Shown piece after piece: positions 1-8,475 of a stretch of DNA of 64,000 nt. The stretch is from NCBI RefSeq assembly GCF_009857595.1, contig NZ_WWCU01000027.1, positions 24,336-88,335 on the forward strand, written 5' to 3'. A model generated the notes under the pieces. The model saw only the letters and a program-made list of their open reading frames with translations, was not told the DNA's origin and did not search any database. The translations under genes and the position numbers were made by a program. Every line of letters begins with the position of its first letter. Within the stretch, counting starts at the first letter, position 1. This DNA is from Pseudoduganella aquatica (GTDB lineage Bacteria; Pseudomonadota; Gammaproteobacteria; Burkholderiales; Burkholderiaceae_D).

Positions 1-1
1 C

Positions 2-1915
2 GGCGGCGTGCTGATCGCGCCGGGCAAGCTGACCGACTTCTGCCCGCTGTACACGCAGGGCGGCGACGGCGGCGTGGTGTCGCAGTACGACAAGGACGAC
101 GTGGAGGCCGTGGGCCTGGTCAAGTTCGACTTTTTGGGCCTGACCACGCTCACCATCCTGGACCGCGCCGTCAACTACATCAAGGACCTCGATCCGAAAG
201 AGGCCGACTTCGACCTGGCCAAGCTGCCGCTGAACGACCGCGCCTCCTACGAACTGCTGACCAAGGCCAAGACCGTGGCCGTGTTCCAGCTGGAGTCGCG
301 CGGCATGCAGGGCATGCTGAAGGACGCGCGCCCCGACCGCTTCGAGGACATTATCGCGCTGGTGGCGCTGTACCGTCCCGGCCCGATGGACCTGATTCCC
401 GACTTCTGCAAGCGCAAGCACGGCGAACGCTTCGACTATCCCGATCCGCGCACCGAATCCATTTTGTCCGAAACCTACGGCATCATGGTGTACCAGGAGC
501 AGGTGATGCAGATGGCGCAGATCGTCGGCGGCTACTCGCTGGGCGGCGCCGACATGCTGCGCCGCGCGATGGGCAAGAAAAAAGCCGAAGAGATGGCCGA
601 GCACCGCGAGATCTTCCGCGCCGGCGCCGCCAAGGACGGCCTGTCCGCCGAGAAGGCCGACGAGATCTTCGACTTGATGGAAAAGTTCGCCGGCTACGGC
701 TTCAACAAGTCGCACGCCGCCGCCTACGCGCTGCTGTCCTACCACACGGCCTACCTGAAGGCGCACCATCCCGCCGCCTTCATGGCAGCCAATATGTCGC
801 TGGCCATGGACGACACCGAGAAGGTGAAGATCCTGGTCGAGGACTCGATCGACGTCTGCGGCCTGACCGTGCTGCCGCCGGACATCAACAAGTCGGCCTA
901 CCGCTTCCGTCCGGACGGCGAAGCGCCTTCCGTCACCGGCAAGAAGGTCACGCAGATCCGCTACGGCCTGGGCGGCGTGAAGGGCGCCGGCCAGAACGCG
1001 ATCGAGGCGATTATCGCCGCGCGCGAAGCGGGCGGGCCCTTCGTCAGCCTGTTCGATTTCTGCAAGCGCGTGGACAAGAAGCAGATCAACCGCCGCACCA
1101 TCGAAGCGTTGATACGCAGCGGCGCCTTCGACTGCCTGGAGGTGGACCGCGCCGTGCTGCTGGCCACGGTCACCTTCGCCATGGAATGCGCGGACCAGGA
1201 GGCCAAGGCGGCCAACCAGGTCAGCCTGTTCGGCGGCGACGATTCCGACCTGGTGGCGCCGCCCGAATACGTGAAGTGCGCCCCCTTCACCGACCGCCAG
1301 AAGCTGGCCGAGGAAAAGATCGCGCTGGGCTTCTACCTGTCCGGCCACATGTTCGATTCCTACGCGCCGGAAGCGCGCCGCTTCTCGCGCACCAGGCTGG
1401 CCGACCTGGAGCCGTCGCGCGAGCCGCGCATGATGAGCGGCGTGATCACCGGCATGCGCCCGCAGATGACGCAGCGCGGCAAGCTGTGGATCGTCACGCT
1501 GGACGACAAGAGCGCCGTGGTCGAGGTCACCGTCTACAGCGAGGTGTTCGACGAGAACAAGCGCATGTTCAAGGACGACGAGTTCCTGGCCGTAGTGGGC
1601 AAGGTGTCCGAGGACCGCTTCTCGGGCGGCCTGCGCATCTCGGCCGAGAAGGTGTACGACATCATCGCCGCGCGCAGCCAGTTCGGCCAGCAGTTCGGCT
1701 GGACCATGCCCACCACGGTGAGCGCGGCCAAGCTGCAGGAAGTGCTCACCCCCTACCGCGACGCCAACGGCCTGCCGGTGGCCATGCGGGTCAAGCCCCA
1801 GGGCGTGGACTGCGTGGTGCAGCTGGGCGAGGAGTGGCGCGTGGCGCCGTCGGATGCGCTCAAGCTGTCGCTGGAGCAGGTGCTGGGCGCGCGGGAAGTG
1901 GCGGTCGAATACTAG
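2..1915 (+). CDS. dnaE: DNA polymerase III subunit alpha, C-terminal part (5' end outside the window)
   Basis: Catalytic subunit of the replicative DNA polymerase III holoenzyme. The reading frame is open from base 2, so this is a truncation by the window edge and not a broken gene. The visible part starts in the polymerase palm; VKFDFLGL (about residues 38-45) carries the third catalytic aspartate of the C-family polymerases. It then covers the fingers region (GYGFNKSHAAAYALLSYHTA), the tandem helix-hairpin-helix region near residue 350, and a C-terminal OB-fold (about residues 475-560, MMSGVITGMRP onward). The PHP domain lies upstream of the window. The next gene starts 9 bases after the stop, with its ribosome site AGGAG overlapping the dnaE end, so the two may be co-transcribed. 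Confidence 0.97.
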   Translation, partial: GGVLIAPGKLTDFCPLYTQGGDGGVVSQYDKDDVEAVGLVKFDFLGLTTLTILDRAVNYIKDLDPKEADFDLAKLPLNDRASYELLTKAKTVAVFQLESRGMQGMLKDARPDRFEDIIALVALYRPGPMDLIPDFCKRKHGERFDYPDPRTESILSETYGIMVYQEQVMQMAQIVGGYSLGGADMLRRAMGKKKAEEMAEHREIFRAGAAKDGLSAEKADEIFDLMEKFAGYGFNKSHAAAYALLSYHTAYLKAHHPAAFMAANMSLAMDDTEKVKILVEDSIDVCGLTVLPPDINKSAYRFRPDGEAPSVTGKKVTQIRYGLGGVKGAGQNAIEAIIAAREAGGPFVSLFDFCKRVDKKQINRRTIEALIRSGAFDCLEVDRAVLLATVTFAMECADQEAKAANQVSLFGGDDSDLVAPPEYVKCAPFTDRQKLAEEKIALGFYLSGHMFDSYAPEARRFSRTRLADLEPSREPRMMSGVITGMRPQMTQRGKLWIVTLDDKSAVVEVTVYSEVFDENKRMFKDDEFLAVVGKVSEDRFSGGLRISAEKVYDIIAARSQFGQQFGWTMPTTVSAAKLQEVLTPYRDANGLPVAMRVKPQGVDCVVQLGEEWRVAPSDALKLSLEQVLGAREVAVEY

Positions 1916-1924
1916 GAGAACAGC

Positions 1925-3790
1925 ATGGCTACCGTTACCGAGGTCACCACCGCGCCGCTGTCCGGCCTGAACTACATCGACGCCTTGCTCGATGACGGGC
2001 CGGCCTGGAACTACCTGGCGCCGTCGACCGGCAACACCATCAGCTACACTTTCTCCACGGCCAGCGGCCTGCAGTCCAGCAACAGCAGCATCCAGAGCGC
2101 GCCGCAGGCCTTCACGGCCGCGCAGCAGGCCGCCACGCGCACGGCGCTGGCCTACCTGAGCAGCATTACCGGCATCGTCTTCACGGAAACCACCAGCGGC
2201 ACGGCGGCCAAGGTGCATTTCGCCTACGCCGACATCGTCGGCGCCAATACTTCGGGCCTGTGCAGCTGGGGCATCAACTATTCCTACAAGAGCGGCGAGG
2301 TGATCACGGCCTATAACGCCAACGCCTATATCTACCTGGACAACGTGCAGTGGGGCGGCCAGAACAGCTTCCTGGGCGGCGGCCAGGGCCTGGAAACGCT
2401 GCTGCACGAGATGGGCCACATGATGGGGCTCAAGCACCCCTTCGAGGGCGATATCGTGCTGCCGGCCGGCAGCGACACCACGGCCAACACCTTGATGTCC
2501 TACACCGATTCCGGCGGTCCCTATGCCAGCTACAGCCAGTACGACCTGGCCGCGCTGAAATGGCTGTACGGCGGCGACGGCCTGGGCGGCCTGCTGGGCG
2601 TGGGCTCGAGCGGGGGCGGGCGCTACTACACCGGCACCAGCGCGGGCGACATCCTGACCGGCGGCGCGGCCGACGACGCGCTCGAAGGCGTGGGCGGCAA
2701 CGACACGCTGGACGGCGGCGCCGGGACCGACACCGCCATCTACGCCGGCCTGCGCGCGGCCTACAGCGTGGTGCAGCTCGACGCGCTGAACTGGCGCGTC
2801 AGCGGCGCCGAGGGCGTCGACACGCTGCGCAATATCGAGCTGCTGCGCTTCGGCGACGGCATGCTGGCGCTGTCCAGCCTGGACGCGCTGCCGCCGGCCG
2901 CGCCGGTGCTGGTGTTCGGCAAGGACGGCAGCGCGGCCGCCAGCGGCAACCATCCGCTGTTCAGCGGCAGCGCCGAAGCGGGAGCCAAGGTGGAGCTGTT
3001 CAACGGCACCGTCAGCCTGGGCGTGGGCACGGCGGCCGCCAATGGCAGCTGGAGCATCCAGCCGGTGGCGCTGGCCAACGGCAGCTACAGCGTCACCGCC
3101 AAGGCCACCGACGCGAACGGCAATGTGTCGGCGGCGTCGGCGGCGCAGGCGTTTACGGTGGCGAGCAGCCTGAATCTGAGCGGCACGGCGGGCGCGGACA
3201 CGCTGGCCGCCACGGCGGGCAACAATTTCGTCAATGGCGGGGCCGGCACGGACACCGTCCTGTACGCCGGCGCGCGCAGCAGCTACACGGTGGCGAAAAC
3301 CGCCTATGGCTACACGGTGGCCGACCTGGCCGGCGCCGGCGGCACCGACCTGCTGGTGGGGAGCGAGCGCATCAAGTTTGCCGACAAGATCCTCGCCATC
3401 GATATCGACGGCGCGGGCGGGCAGGCTTACCGCGTCTACCAGGCCGCCTTCAACCGCGCGCCCGACCTGCCCGGCCTGGGCTACTGGATAGGGGTGATGG
3501 ACCGCGGCGTAGGGCTGGGCGAAGTGGCCGCCAATTTCATGACCAGCGCGGAGTTCATCAAGCTTTACGGCAGCGCCACGCCGAGCAACGCCACGCTGGT
3601 GAACCTGCTGTACAGCAATGTGCTGCACCGCGCGCCGGACGCGGACGGCGCGGCCTACTGGCTCGATGTGCTCAATAAAGGGCTGGCCTCGCAGGCCGCC
3701 GTGCTGGCCTCGTTCAGCGACAGCCCGGAGAATTACGCCCAGGTGATAGGCGCCATCCAGAACGGCTTCGAGTACACGCCCTTTGTCTAA
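1925..3790 (+). CDS. Serralysin-like M10 metalloprotease with RTX repeats, Ig-like domain and DUF4214 tail
   Basis: Predicted secreted zinc metalloprotease of 621 residues. The metzincin zinc motif HEMGHMMGLKH lies at residues 161-171, followed by the Met-turn region LMSYTDSG. A short glycine/aspartate RTX block (GGNDTLDGGAGTD) follows near residue 260, then a bacterial Ig-like segment (about 325-410), a second degenerate RTX segment and a C-terminal DUF4214 domain (about 500-615, with the repeated YWxxVM/YWLDVL motifs). There is no N-terminal signal peptide, which is usual for proteases exported by a type I system; no type I exporter genes are present in the window. AGGAG at 1915-1919 supports the ATG. 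A paralogue with a different domain order lies at 24127-26577. Confidence 0.87.
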   Translation: MATVTEVTTAPLSGLNYIDALLDDGPAWNYLAPSTGNTISYTFSTASGLQSSNSSIQSAPQAFTAAQQAATRTALAYLSSITGIVFTETTSGTAAKVHFAYADIVGANTSGLCSWGINYSYKSGEVITAYNANAYIYLDNVQWGGQNSFLGGGQGLETLLHEMGHMMGLKHPFEGDIVLPAGSDTTANTLMSYTDSGGPYASYSQYDLAALKWLYGGDGLGGLLGVGSSGGGRYYTGTSAGDILTGGAADDALEGVGGNDTLDGGAGTDTAIYAGLRAAYSVVQLDALNWRVSGAEGVDTLRNIELLRFGDGMLALSSLDALPPAAPVLVFGKDGSAAASGNHPLFSGSAEAGAKVELFNGTVSLGVGTAAANGSWSIQPVALANGSYSVTAKATDANGNVSAASAAQAFTVASSLNLSGTAGADTLAATAGNNFVNGGAGTDTVLYAGARSSYTVAKTAYGYTVADLAGAGGTDLLVGSERIKFADKILAIDIDGAGGQAYRVYQAAFNRAPDLPGLGYWIGVMDRGVGLGEVAANFMTSAEFIKLYGSATPSNATLVNLLYSNVLHRAPDADGAAYWLDVLNKGLASQAAVLASFSDSPENYAQVIGAIQNGFEYTPFV

Positions 3791-3793
3791 GCC

Positions 3794-4024
3794 TTACAGG
3801 TCTTTCAGGCCGGTGATGGCGTAGCCTTTCACGCCGATCTGCTGGTGGGGCTGGGAGATATGGAAGTCGGGCAGCGCCTCGGCGCCATCGTCCACTTCCA
3901 GCGCCATGCTGGCCGCTTCCCAGTCGGTATTGATGGCTTCCTGCGGGATGGGTTTGCCTTCGGGGACGGCCAGGTAGGAAAACAGGCCGTCGTGTTCGGC
4001 GCGGCGGTAGATATCCAGTCGCAT
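3794..4024 (-). CDS. Small conserved protein, resembles DUF6139
   Basis: A 76-residue acidic soluble protein starting MRLDIYRRAEHDGLFSYLAV and containing the stretch PIPQEAINTDW. From memory it resembles the short DUF6139 proteins of Burkholderiales, whose function is unknown. It has no membrane segment, signal peptide or metal motif. It ends 3 bases from the stop of the convergent protease gene, with no obvious terminator hairpin between them. The ATG is the only sensible start. Identity as a real gene is supported by protein-like composition; the family name is less certain. Confidence 0.7.
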   Translation of the reverse strand: MRLDIYRRAEHDGLFSYLAVPEGKPIPQEAINTDWEAASMALEVDDGAEALPDFHISQPHQQIGVKGYAITGLKDL

Positions 4025-4078
4025 TGCATGCTCCCAGGTTGTAGTGGTGGTGCGGCGATTCTACCGCACCCCGCCGAT

Positions 4079-5074
4079 TCAGGCTGCGGCCAGCGCCGCG
4101 TCCAGTGTGCTCTCCAGTTCGGTATCGCGCACCGGCTCCCGCACCGGCTCGCGTGCGGCCTCCCGCAGGGGCTGCTGCTCCGCTTGCGGCTGCCGCGCGG
4201 CAATACCATCGACCACGCTGGCCGCCACGGACGCCAGCAGTTCGTGGCGCTTGCGCGCTTCCGAACGCTTTTTGGAGGCGATCTCCTCCATCACCGGCGC
4301 CATCAAAGGGCCGCAAGCGAGCGCGTAGTCGCCGTCGCTGCGCGGCTGGGCGCCCATTTCCATCCACAGTGCGTTGTAGTCCGCATGCACGCGGCCTTTG
4401 CGGATCTGCTTCAGCACGGCGCGGTTGTCGTTGCCCACCAGCAGCAACTGGCCGCAGCCGTAGGCGTAGCCCAGCTGCTGCACCAGGCGCACCAGCAGGT
4501 TTTTAGGGCGCAGGCCGTGCAGGTCGCGGGTCGCTTCGCGCGCCAGCTCCAGGCCGTCGCCGCATTGCGGTCCCTGCAGGCAGCCTATGCCCACGCAGGC
4601 CTGGTGGCCGTCCGCCAGGAAGGAGAAGGCCACCGAGGACACCAGCGTGTCGCCGCAGCGCAGCTGGAGCACCAGTTCGCCTTCGCGCTCCATCGGCACG
4701 ATGGCGCGCAGGTCGATCTGGTAGACCGCGCCGGACTTGCCCGCAAAGCTGGCCAGCTCCACCCGGCCGCTCGTGGCTTGCGCCACCACCGGCGCCAGCC
4801 CGTGCTGGAGCACGAAACGGTAATGCGATACCAGGGCCGCCAGGCGCTGGCGCTGGGTCAGGCGGCTGCTCAGGTAGGGACGGTAGATTTTGTGCAGCAG
4901 GCGCGGCTGCATATGGGCCAGTTCGCGCAGCGCGCCATGCGAATTGAGCGCCTGCAGCCAGCCGCGCGTCAGCAGCGGATGGGCCAGTGCGCGCACTTGC
5001 AGTTTGACGGCCGCGCAGGCCATGGAGGGCAACGATTTCCGTTCCAGCCCGGCTCGGAGGGTGATAGCCTGCAT
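4079..5074 (-). CDS. VirK/YbjX family protein (DUF535)
   Basis: A 331-residue cytoplasmic or peripheral protein. The body (ALVSHYRFVLQHG near residue 85, GSAV-like beta region, CVGIGCLQGPQCGDGLELAREATRDLHGLRPKNLLV near 190-225, then YGCGQLLLVGN and HADYNALWMEMG) matches the VirK/YbjX pattern as known from enterobacterial proteins linked to envelope stress and virulence; no biochemical reaction is established for the family. A basic, Glu/Arg-rich tail after about residue 285 is extra to the family core. It is transcribed away from the histidine kinase gene; the 165-base gap between the two probably holds divergent promoters. Confidence 0.85.
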   Translation of the reverse strand: MQAITLRAGLERKSLPSMACAAVKLQVRALAHPLLTRGWLQALNSHGALRELAHMQPRLLHKIYRPYLSSRLTQRQRLAALVSHYRFVLQHGLAPVVAQATSGRVELASFAGKSGAVYQIDLRAIVPMEREGELVLQLRCGDTLVSSVAFSFLADGHQACVGIGCLQGPQCGDGLELAREATRDLHGLRPKNLLVRLVQQLGYAYGCGQLLLVGNDNRAVLKQIRKGRVHADYNALWMEMGAQPRSDGDYALACGPLMAPVMEEIASKKRSEARKRHELLASVAASVVDGIAARQPQAEQQPLREAAREPVREPVRDTELESTLDAALAAA

Positions 5075-5239
5075 GTTGTTCGGTACTCCAGAGTGCGATG
5101 TTCAGTGATAAATGCGGGCGGCATGGGCTGGGCCGGGGGAAACACTACGTTACAATCAGAAATATATCGGTGCGCGCAAGCGCTGGCAATTCGCGGATTA
5201 GCTTAAGGGAAACACTTACATGGCAGAAAGCTTGGCCCT

Positions 5240-6823
5240 ATGAGGCGCTTCTCGGCATTGGCATGGTCAAATTTGCACGGACCATTATTCTTGTTGCTAT
5301 ATCTGCTGCTCGACTGGCTTACCTATGTCGACCCGCTGTACGGCGTCAATATCACGCCCTGGAATCCGGATCCGGCGCTGGGCCTGGTGTACTGGCTGCG
5401 CTACGGAAAAAAAGCGGCGCTGCCGTGGTTTGCAGCGTTGCTGCTTGGCGACATATTGTTTCGCGGCATGTCGGCCGGGCCGCTGTTCACCTTGCTGGGC
5501 GCGCTCAGCCTGACCTTGGGCTACGGCCTGATCGGCGAAGGGCTGCGGCGCAACTTCAGCAACGGCGCCATGTTCGACAACCGCGACCGCCTGCTGACCT
5601 GGCTGGTGGCGGTGGCGGCCGGCGCGCTGCTGAACGGCGTGGCCTATGTGGCGCTGCTGTCCTCGGCCGGGCAGATCCCGGCCGGGCAGGGCGCGCTGGC
5701 GGTGTGGCGCTTCGCCATCGGCGACATGGTGGGCATCATGGTGTCCATGCCGCTGATCTGGATGCTGGCCAGGGAGGAGAGCCGCGCGCGCCTGCGCGCC
5801 GCCGCCTGGCGCTGGGAAACCCTGGGCTACCTGGTGCTGGCCGTGTGCATGCTCACGGCCGTGTTCGGCCACATTGCGCGGGCCGAGTTCAAGCATTTCT
5901 ACTTCCTGTTCCTGCCCGTGATCTGGGCCGCCACGCGCCAGGGCGTGTACGGCGCCGCGCTGATCGTGTTCACGCTGCAGCTGGCCATCGTCACCCTGGT
6001 GCGCTGGAACAACGCGGTCGACATCGAGGTGGCCGAGCTGCAGCTGCTGGACGCGGTGCTGGCGCTGGTGGCCTTCTTTATCGGCATCGTGGTCGACGAG
6101 CGGCGCCAGGTGGCTGACGAGCTCAAGCACACGCTGCGGCTGGCCGCGGCCGGCGAAATGGCGGCCGCGCTGGCGCACGAGCTGAACCAGCCGATGACGG
6201 CGCTGTCGGCCTACGGCAAGGCCTGCGAGCACCTGCTCGAGCGCGGCGAGACCGGCGAGCTGCTGAAGGGCGCCATCGGGCGCATGGTGAGCGAATCGGT
6301 GCGCGCCGCCGAAGTGGTGCGGCGCCTGCGCGACTTCTTCCGCACCGGCGCGCTGCGCCTGGAGCCGGTGCCGGCCAGCGCGCTGCTGGCCGCCATCACG
6401 CAGCAGTTCTTCAGCCAGTGCCGCGAGCAGGGGGTGGAACTGGCGGTGGCGCAGGCGCCGCCGGTGTCGGTGCTGGCGGACCGGCTGCAGGTGGAGCTGG
6501 TGCTGCGCAACCTGCTGGCCAACGCGCTCGACTCGGTGGCCGCCTGCCCGCCGGGCCAGCGCCGCATTACGCTGTCGGCGCAGGCGCTGGGCGGCGCGCG
6601 CCTGCGCATCACGGTCGAGGACAGCGGCGCAGGCGTGTCCGAGGCGCTGTCGCGGCGCCTGTTCGAGCCCTTTGTGTCGACCAAGTCCAGCGGCCTGGGC
6701 CTGGGGCTGGTGCTCAGCCGCGCGATTATTGAAGCGCACGGCGGGAAATTGTGGGCGGAGGTGGCCGAACACGGCATATTCCGCTTTATACTCCCGGCGC
6801 TGGAAGGTGAAACTGGAGAATAG
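5240..6823 (+). CDS. MASE1-domain sensor histidine kinase
   Basis: Integral membrane histidine kinase of 527 residues that should phosphorylate the response regulator encoded immediately downstream. Residues 1-285 form a multi-helix MASE1 sensor (WLTYVDPLYGVNITPWNPDPA near 25-45). The H-box MAAALAHELNQPMTALSAYG places the phospho-accepting histidine at residue 313; an N-box NLLANALDSV, a G1-like DSGAG and a G2 GLGLGLVLSR follow. The HELNQP form and FixL-like core suggest the HWE/FixL-NtrB group. The start ATG at 5240 overlaps the stop of a 7-codon upstream reading frame (5220-5243, preceded by AAGGGAAA). The signal sensed cannot be told from sequence. Confidence 0.9.
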   Translation: MRRFSALAWSNLHGPLFLLLYLLLDWLTYVDPLYGVNITPWNPDPALGLVYWLRYGKKAALPWFAALLLGDILFRGMSAGPLFTLLGALSLTLGYGLIGEGLRRNFSNGAMFDNRDRLLTWLVAVAAGALLNGVAYVALLSSAGQIPAGQGALAVWRFAIGDMVGIMVSMPLIWMLAREESRARLRAAAWRWETLGYLVLAVCMLTAVFGHIARAEFKHFYFLFLPVIWAATRQGVYGAALIVFTLQLAIVTLVRWNNAVDIEVAELQLLDAVLALVAFFIGIVVDERRQVADELKHTLRLAAAGEMAAALAHELNQPMTALSAYGKACEHLLERGETGELLKGAIGRMVSESVRAAEVVRRLRDFFRTGALRLEPVPASALLAAITQQFFSQCREQGVELAVAQAPPVSVLADRLQVELVLRNLLANALDSVAACPPGQRRITLSAQALGGARLRITVEDSGAGVSEALSRRLFEPFVSTKSSGLGLGLVLSRAIIEAHGGKLWAEVAEHGIFRFILPALEGETGE

Positions 6824-6824
6824 C

Positions 6825-7433
6825 GTGGCATTGGACCTGACCGTATTTATCGTCGACGACGACCCTGCCGTGCGCGACGCGCTCGGCTTGCTGCTGGGCG
6901 TGCGCGGCTACCGCACCGCCGTGTTCTCCAGCGGCGAAGCGCTGCTGCAGGCCTGGCGTCCGGAATGGGCCGGCTGCCTGCTGATCGACATCCGCATGAG
7001 CGGCATGGACGGCCTGGAAGTGCAGCAGCGCCTGGCCGAGCTGGGCAACCGCATCCCCATCGTCATCGTCACCGGCCACGCCGACGTGGCGCTGGCGCGC
7101 GCCGCCTTCAAGGCGCAGGCGCTGGACTTCCTGGAAAAACCCTTCGACGACGCCAAGCTGGTGGCCGCCATCGATGAAGCGTTTTCGTCGGAAGCGCGGC
7201 AGCGCCGCCAGAACCGCGAGCGCGACGACCACCTGGCCCTGCTGCGCGAACTGACGCCGCGCGAGCGGGAAGTGATGCAACTGGTGGTGGAGGGGCGGCA
7301 CAACCGCGAAATCGCGCCGGAGCTGGGCATCAGCGTGCGCACGGTGGAAGTGCACAAGGCGCGGCTGATGGCCAAGCTGGGGGTGGGCAATGTTGCCGAC
7401 CTGGTGCGCATTGCCATGCTGGACCAGGAGTAG
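6825..7433 (+). CDS. LuxR/FixJ-type response regulator
   Basis: DNA-binding response regulator of 202 residues, partner of the preceding kinase. The receiver domain (residues 1-120) has the acidic pocket DDD at 11-13, phospho-acceptor Asp55 in LLIDIRMSG, the switch threonine in VTGHAD and the lysine in EKPFDD. A LuxR-type helix-turn-helix follows (LTPREREVMQLVVEG, then IAPELGISVRTVEVHKARLMAKL). The start is the GTG at 6825, one base after the kinase stop and preceded by GGAG, which makes the pair translationally coupled. A longer ATG-initiated frame would overlap the kinase by about 150 bases and add a non-family N-terminus, so it was rejected. Confidence 0.92.
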   Translation: MALDLTVFIVDDDPAVRDALGLLLGVRGYRTAVFSSGEALLQAWRPEWAGCLLIDIRMSGMDGLEVQQRLAELGNRIPIVIVTGHADVALARAAFKAQALDFLEKPFDDAKLVAAIDEAFSSEARQRRQNRERDDHLALLRELTPREREVMQLVVEGRHNREIAPELGISVRTVEVHKARLMAKLGVGNVADLVRIAMLDQE

Positions 7434-7444
7434 CGGCGCTGCTT

Positions 7445-7480
7445 GGCGGGTTACGGCGCGCTGCGCCTAACCCGCCCTAC
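7445..7480. repeat. Dispersed palindromic repeat, copy A
   Basis: Imperfect inverted repeat with arms GGCGGGTTA and TAACCCGCC separated by a short GC-rich loop, followed by CTAC. It lies between the convergent ends of the response regulator and the glycosyltransferase genes. The same element recurs at 29111, 29173, 53738 and 63815. Confidence 0.75.
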
Positions 7481-7514
7481 GGTGTTTCGGTACCCGCCAA
7501 TGCCGCCAGCGCCG

Positions 7515-8423
7515 TCAGGAGCCGTTCGCGGCGGCCAGGCTGGCTTGCGCTGCCGGCCGCACGCCCGGCGGCACCGCTTGCGGCGCCGGCGCCGAGTTGG
7601 CCGGCGTCTGCGACTGCAGCCCCTGCGCGGCGCGCACGGTCTTGTCGGCGGCGCGCTGCAGCACGATATGCCGGTTGCGGTCCTCCAGGCTGCGCTCATT
7701 CTCCTTGTGCCACAGGTGGTAGACCTCGGTGGCGAACGCGCCTTCCTTGCGCATCACGCCGGCATTGAACAGGCGCACCACCAGGTCGGAATCCTCATGG
7801 CCCCAGCCCTGGAAGCTCTCGTCGAAGCCATTCACCGTGGTCAGGTCGCTGCGCCACACGCCCAGATTGCAGCTCTTGATGCGGCGCCAGCTGAAGCGGC
7901 GGCTTTCGCGGCCGAAGTTGGGCAGCGTCAGCACGGTCTGCAGGAATTTGTTCAGGTCGCCGGTCAGGCGCAGCTTCAGCTTGTCCCACACGGTCAGGCC
8001 GCGCAGGCTGAGGCGCTCGGCCAGCAGGCGCAGCGTGTAGCCCGGGCTCAGCAGCACGCGGCTGCCCGTCACCAGGTAGCCCGGCCGGGCCAGCTTGCGG
8101 TGCTGGCTGATGAAGTTGGGCTGCGGCATGCAGTCGCCGTCCAGGAAGATAATGTAGTCGCCGCTGGCGGCCAGGATGCCCTGGTTGCGCGCGCGCGCGG
8201 CGCGGAAGCCCTCATCCGGCTGCCACACGTGCAGCAGCGGCACCGGCGAGCGGCGCTTCAGGTTTTCCACGCACTGGCGCGTGTTGTGGGTGGAGCCGTC
8301 ATCAGCGATAATGATTTCGAATTGATTATCGTCCTGGCAGAAGCAGGCCTCCAGCACTGCCGCCAGGGCGTCGGGCCGGTTGTAGGTCGTGATGATGACG
8401 GATATTTTTGACGCTTGTTGCAT
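7515..8423 (-). CDS. Family 2 glycosyltransferase
   Basis: Cytoplasmic or membrane-peripheral GT-A glycosyltransferase of 302 residues, probably adding a sugar to lipopolysaccharide or capsule. It has the N-terminal Rossmann-type start KISVIITTYNRPDALAAVLE, the nucleotide-sugar motif IIIADDGS (near residue 40), a galactosyltransferase-like segment ARARNQGILAASGDYIIFLDGDCMP containing the metal-binding DGD, and a downstream CNLGVWRSDL / FQGWGHEDSDLV block typical of the C-terminal Glyco_transf_7C region. The last 35 residues are an Ala/Pro/Gln-rich tail. It is divergent from the O-antigen ligase gene, with 52 bases between the starts. The acceptor and the donor sugar are unknown. Confidence 0.88.
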   Translation of the reverse strand: MQQASKISVIITTYNRPDALAAVLEACFCQDDNQFEIIIADDGSTHNTRQCVENLKRRSPVPLLHVWQPDEGFRAARARNQGILAASGDYIIFLDGDCMPQPNFISQHRKLARPGYLVTGSRVLLSPGYTLRLLAERLSLRGLTVWDKLKLRLTGDLNKFLQTVLTLPNFGRESRRFSWRRIKSCNLGVWRSDLTTVNGFDESFQGWGHEDSDLVVRLFNAGVMRKEGAFATEVYHLWHKENERSLEDRNRHIVLQRAADKTVRAAQGLQSQTPANSAPAPQAVPPGVRPAAQASLAAANGS

Positions 8424-8475
8424 GAAGTGGATGCTGCCTGTGCTGATTTTGCAAGAATAAGCTCACAAAACATTA

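Noticed and set aside
3845..5206. Plus-strand 453-codon frame over the VirK region
   Set aside because: It is the antisense shadow of the VirK/YbjX gene in GC-rich DNA, with His/Gln/Ala/Arg-rich composition typical of shadows.
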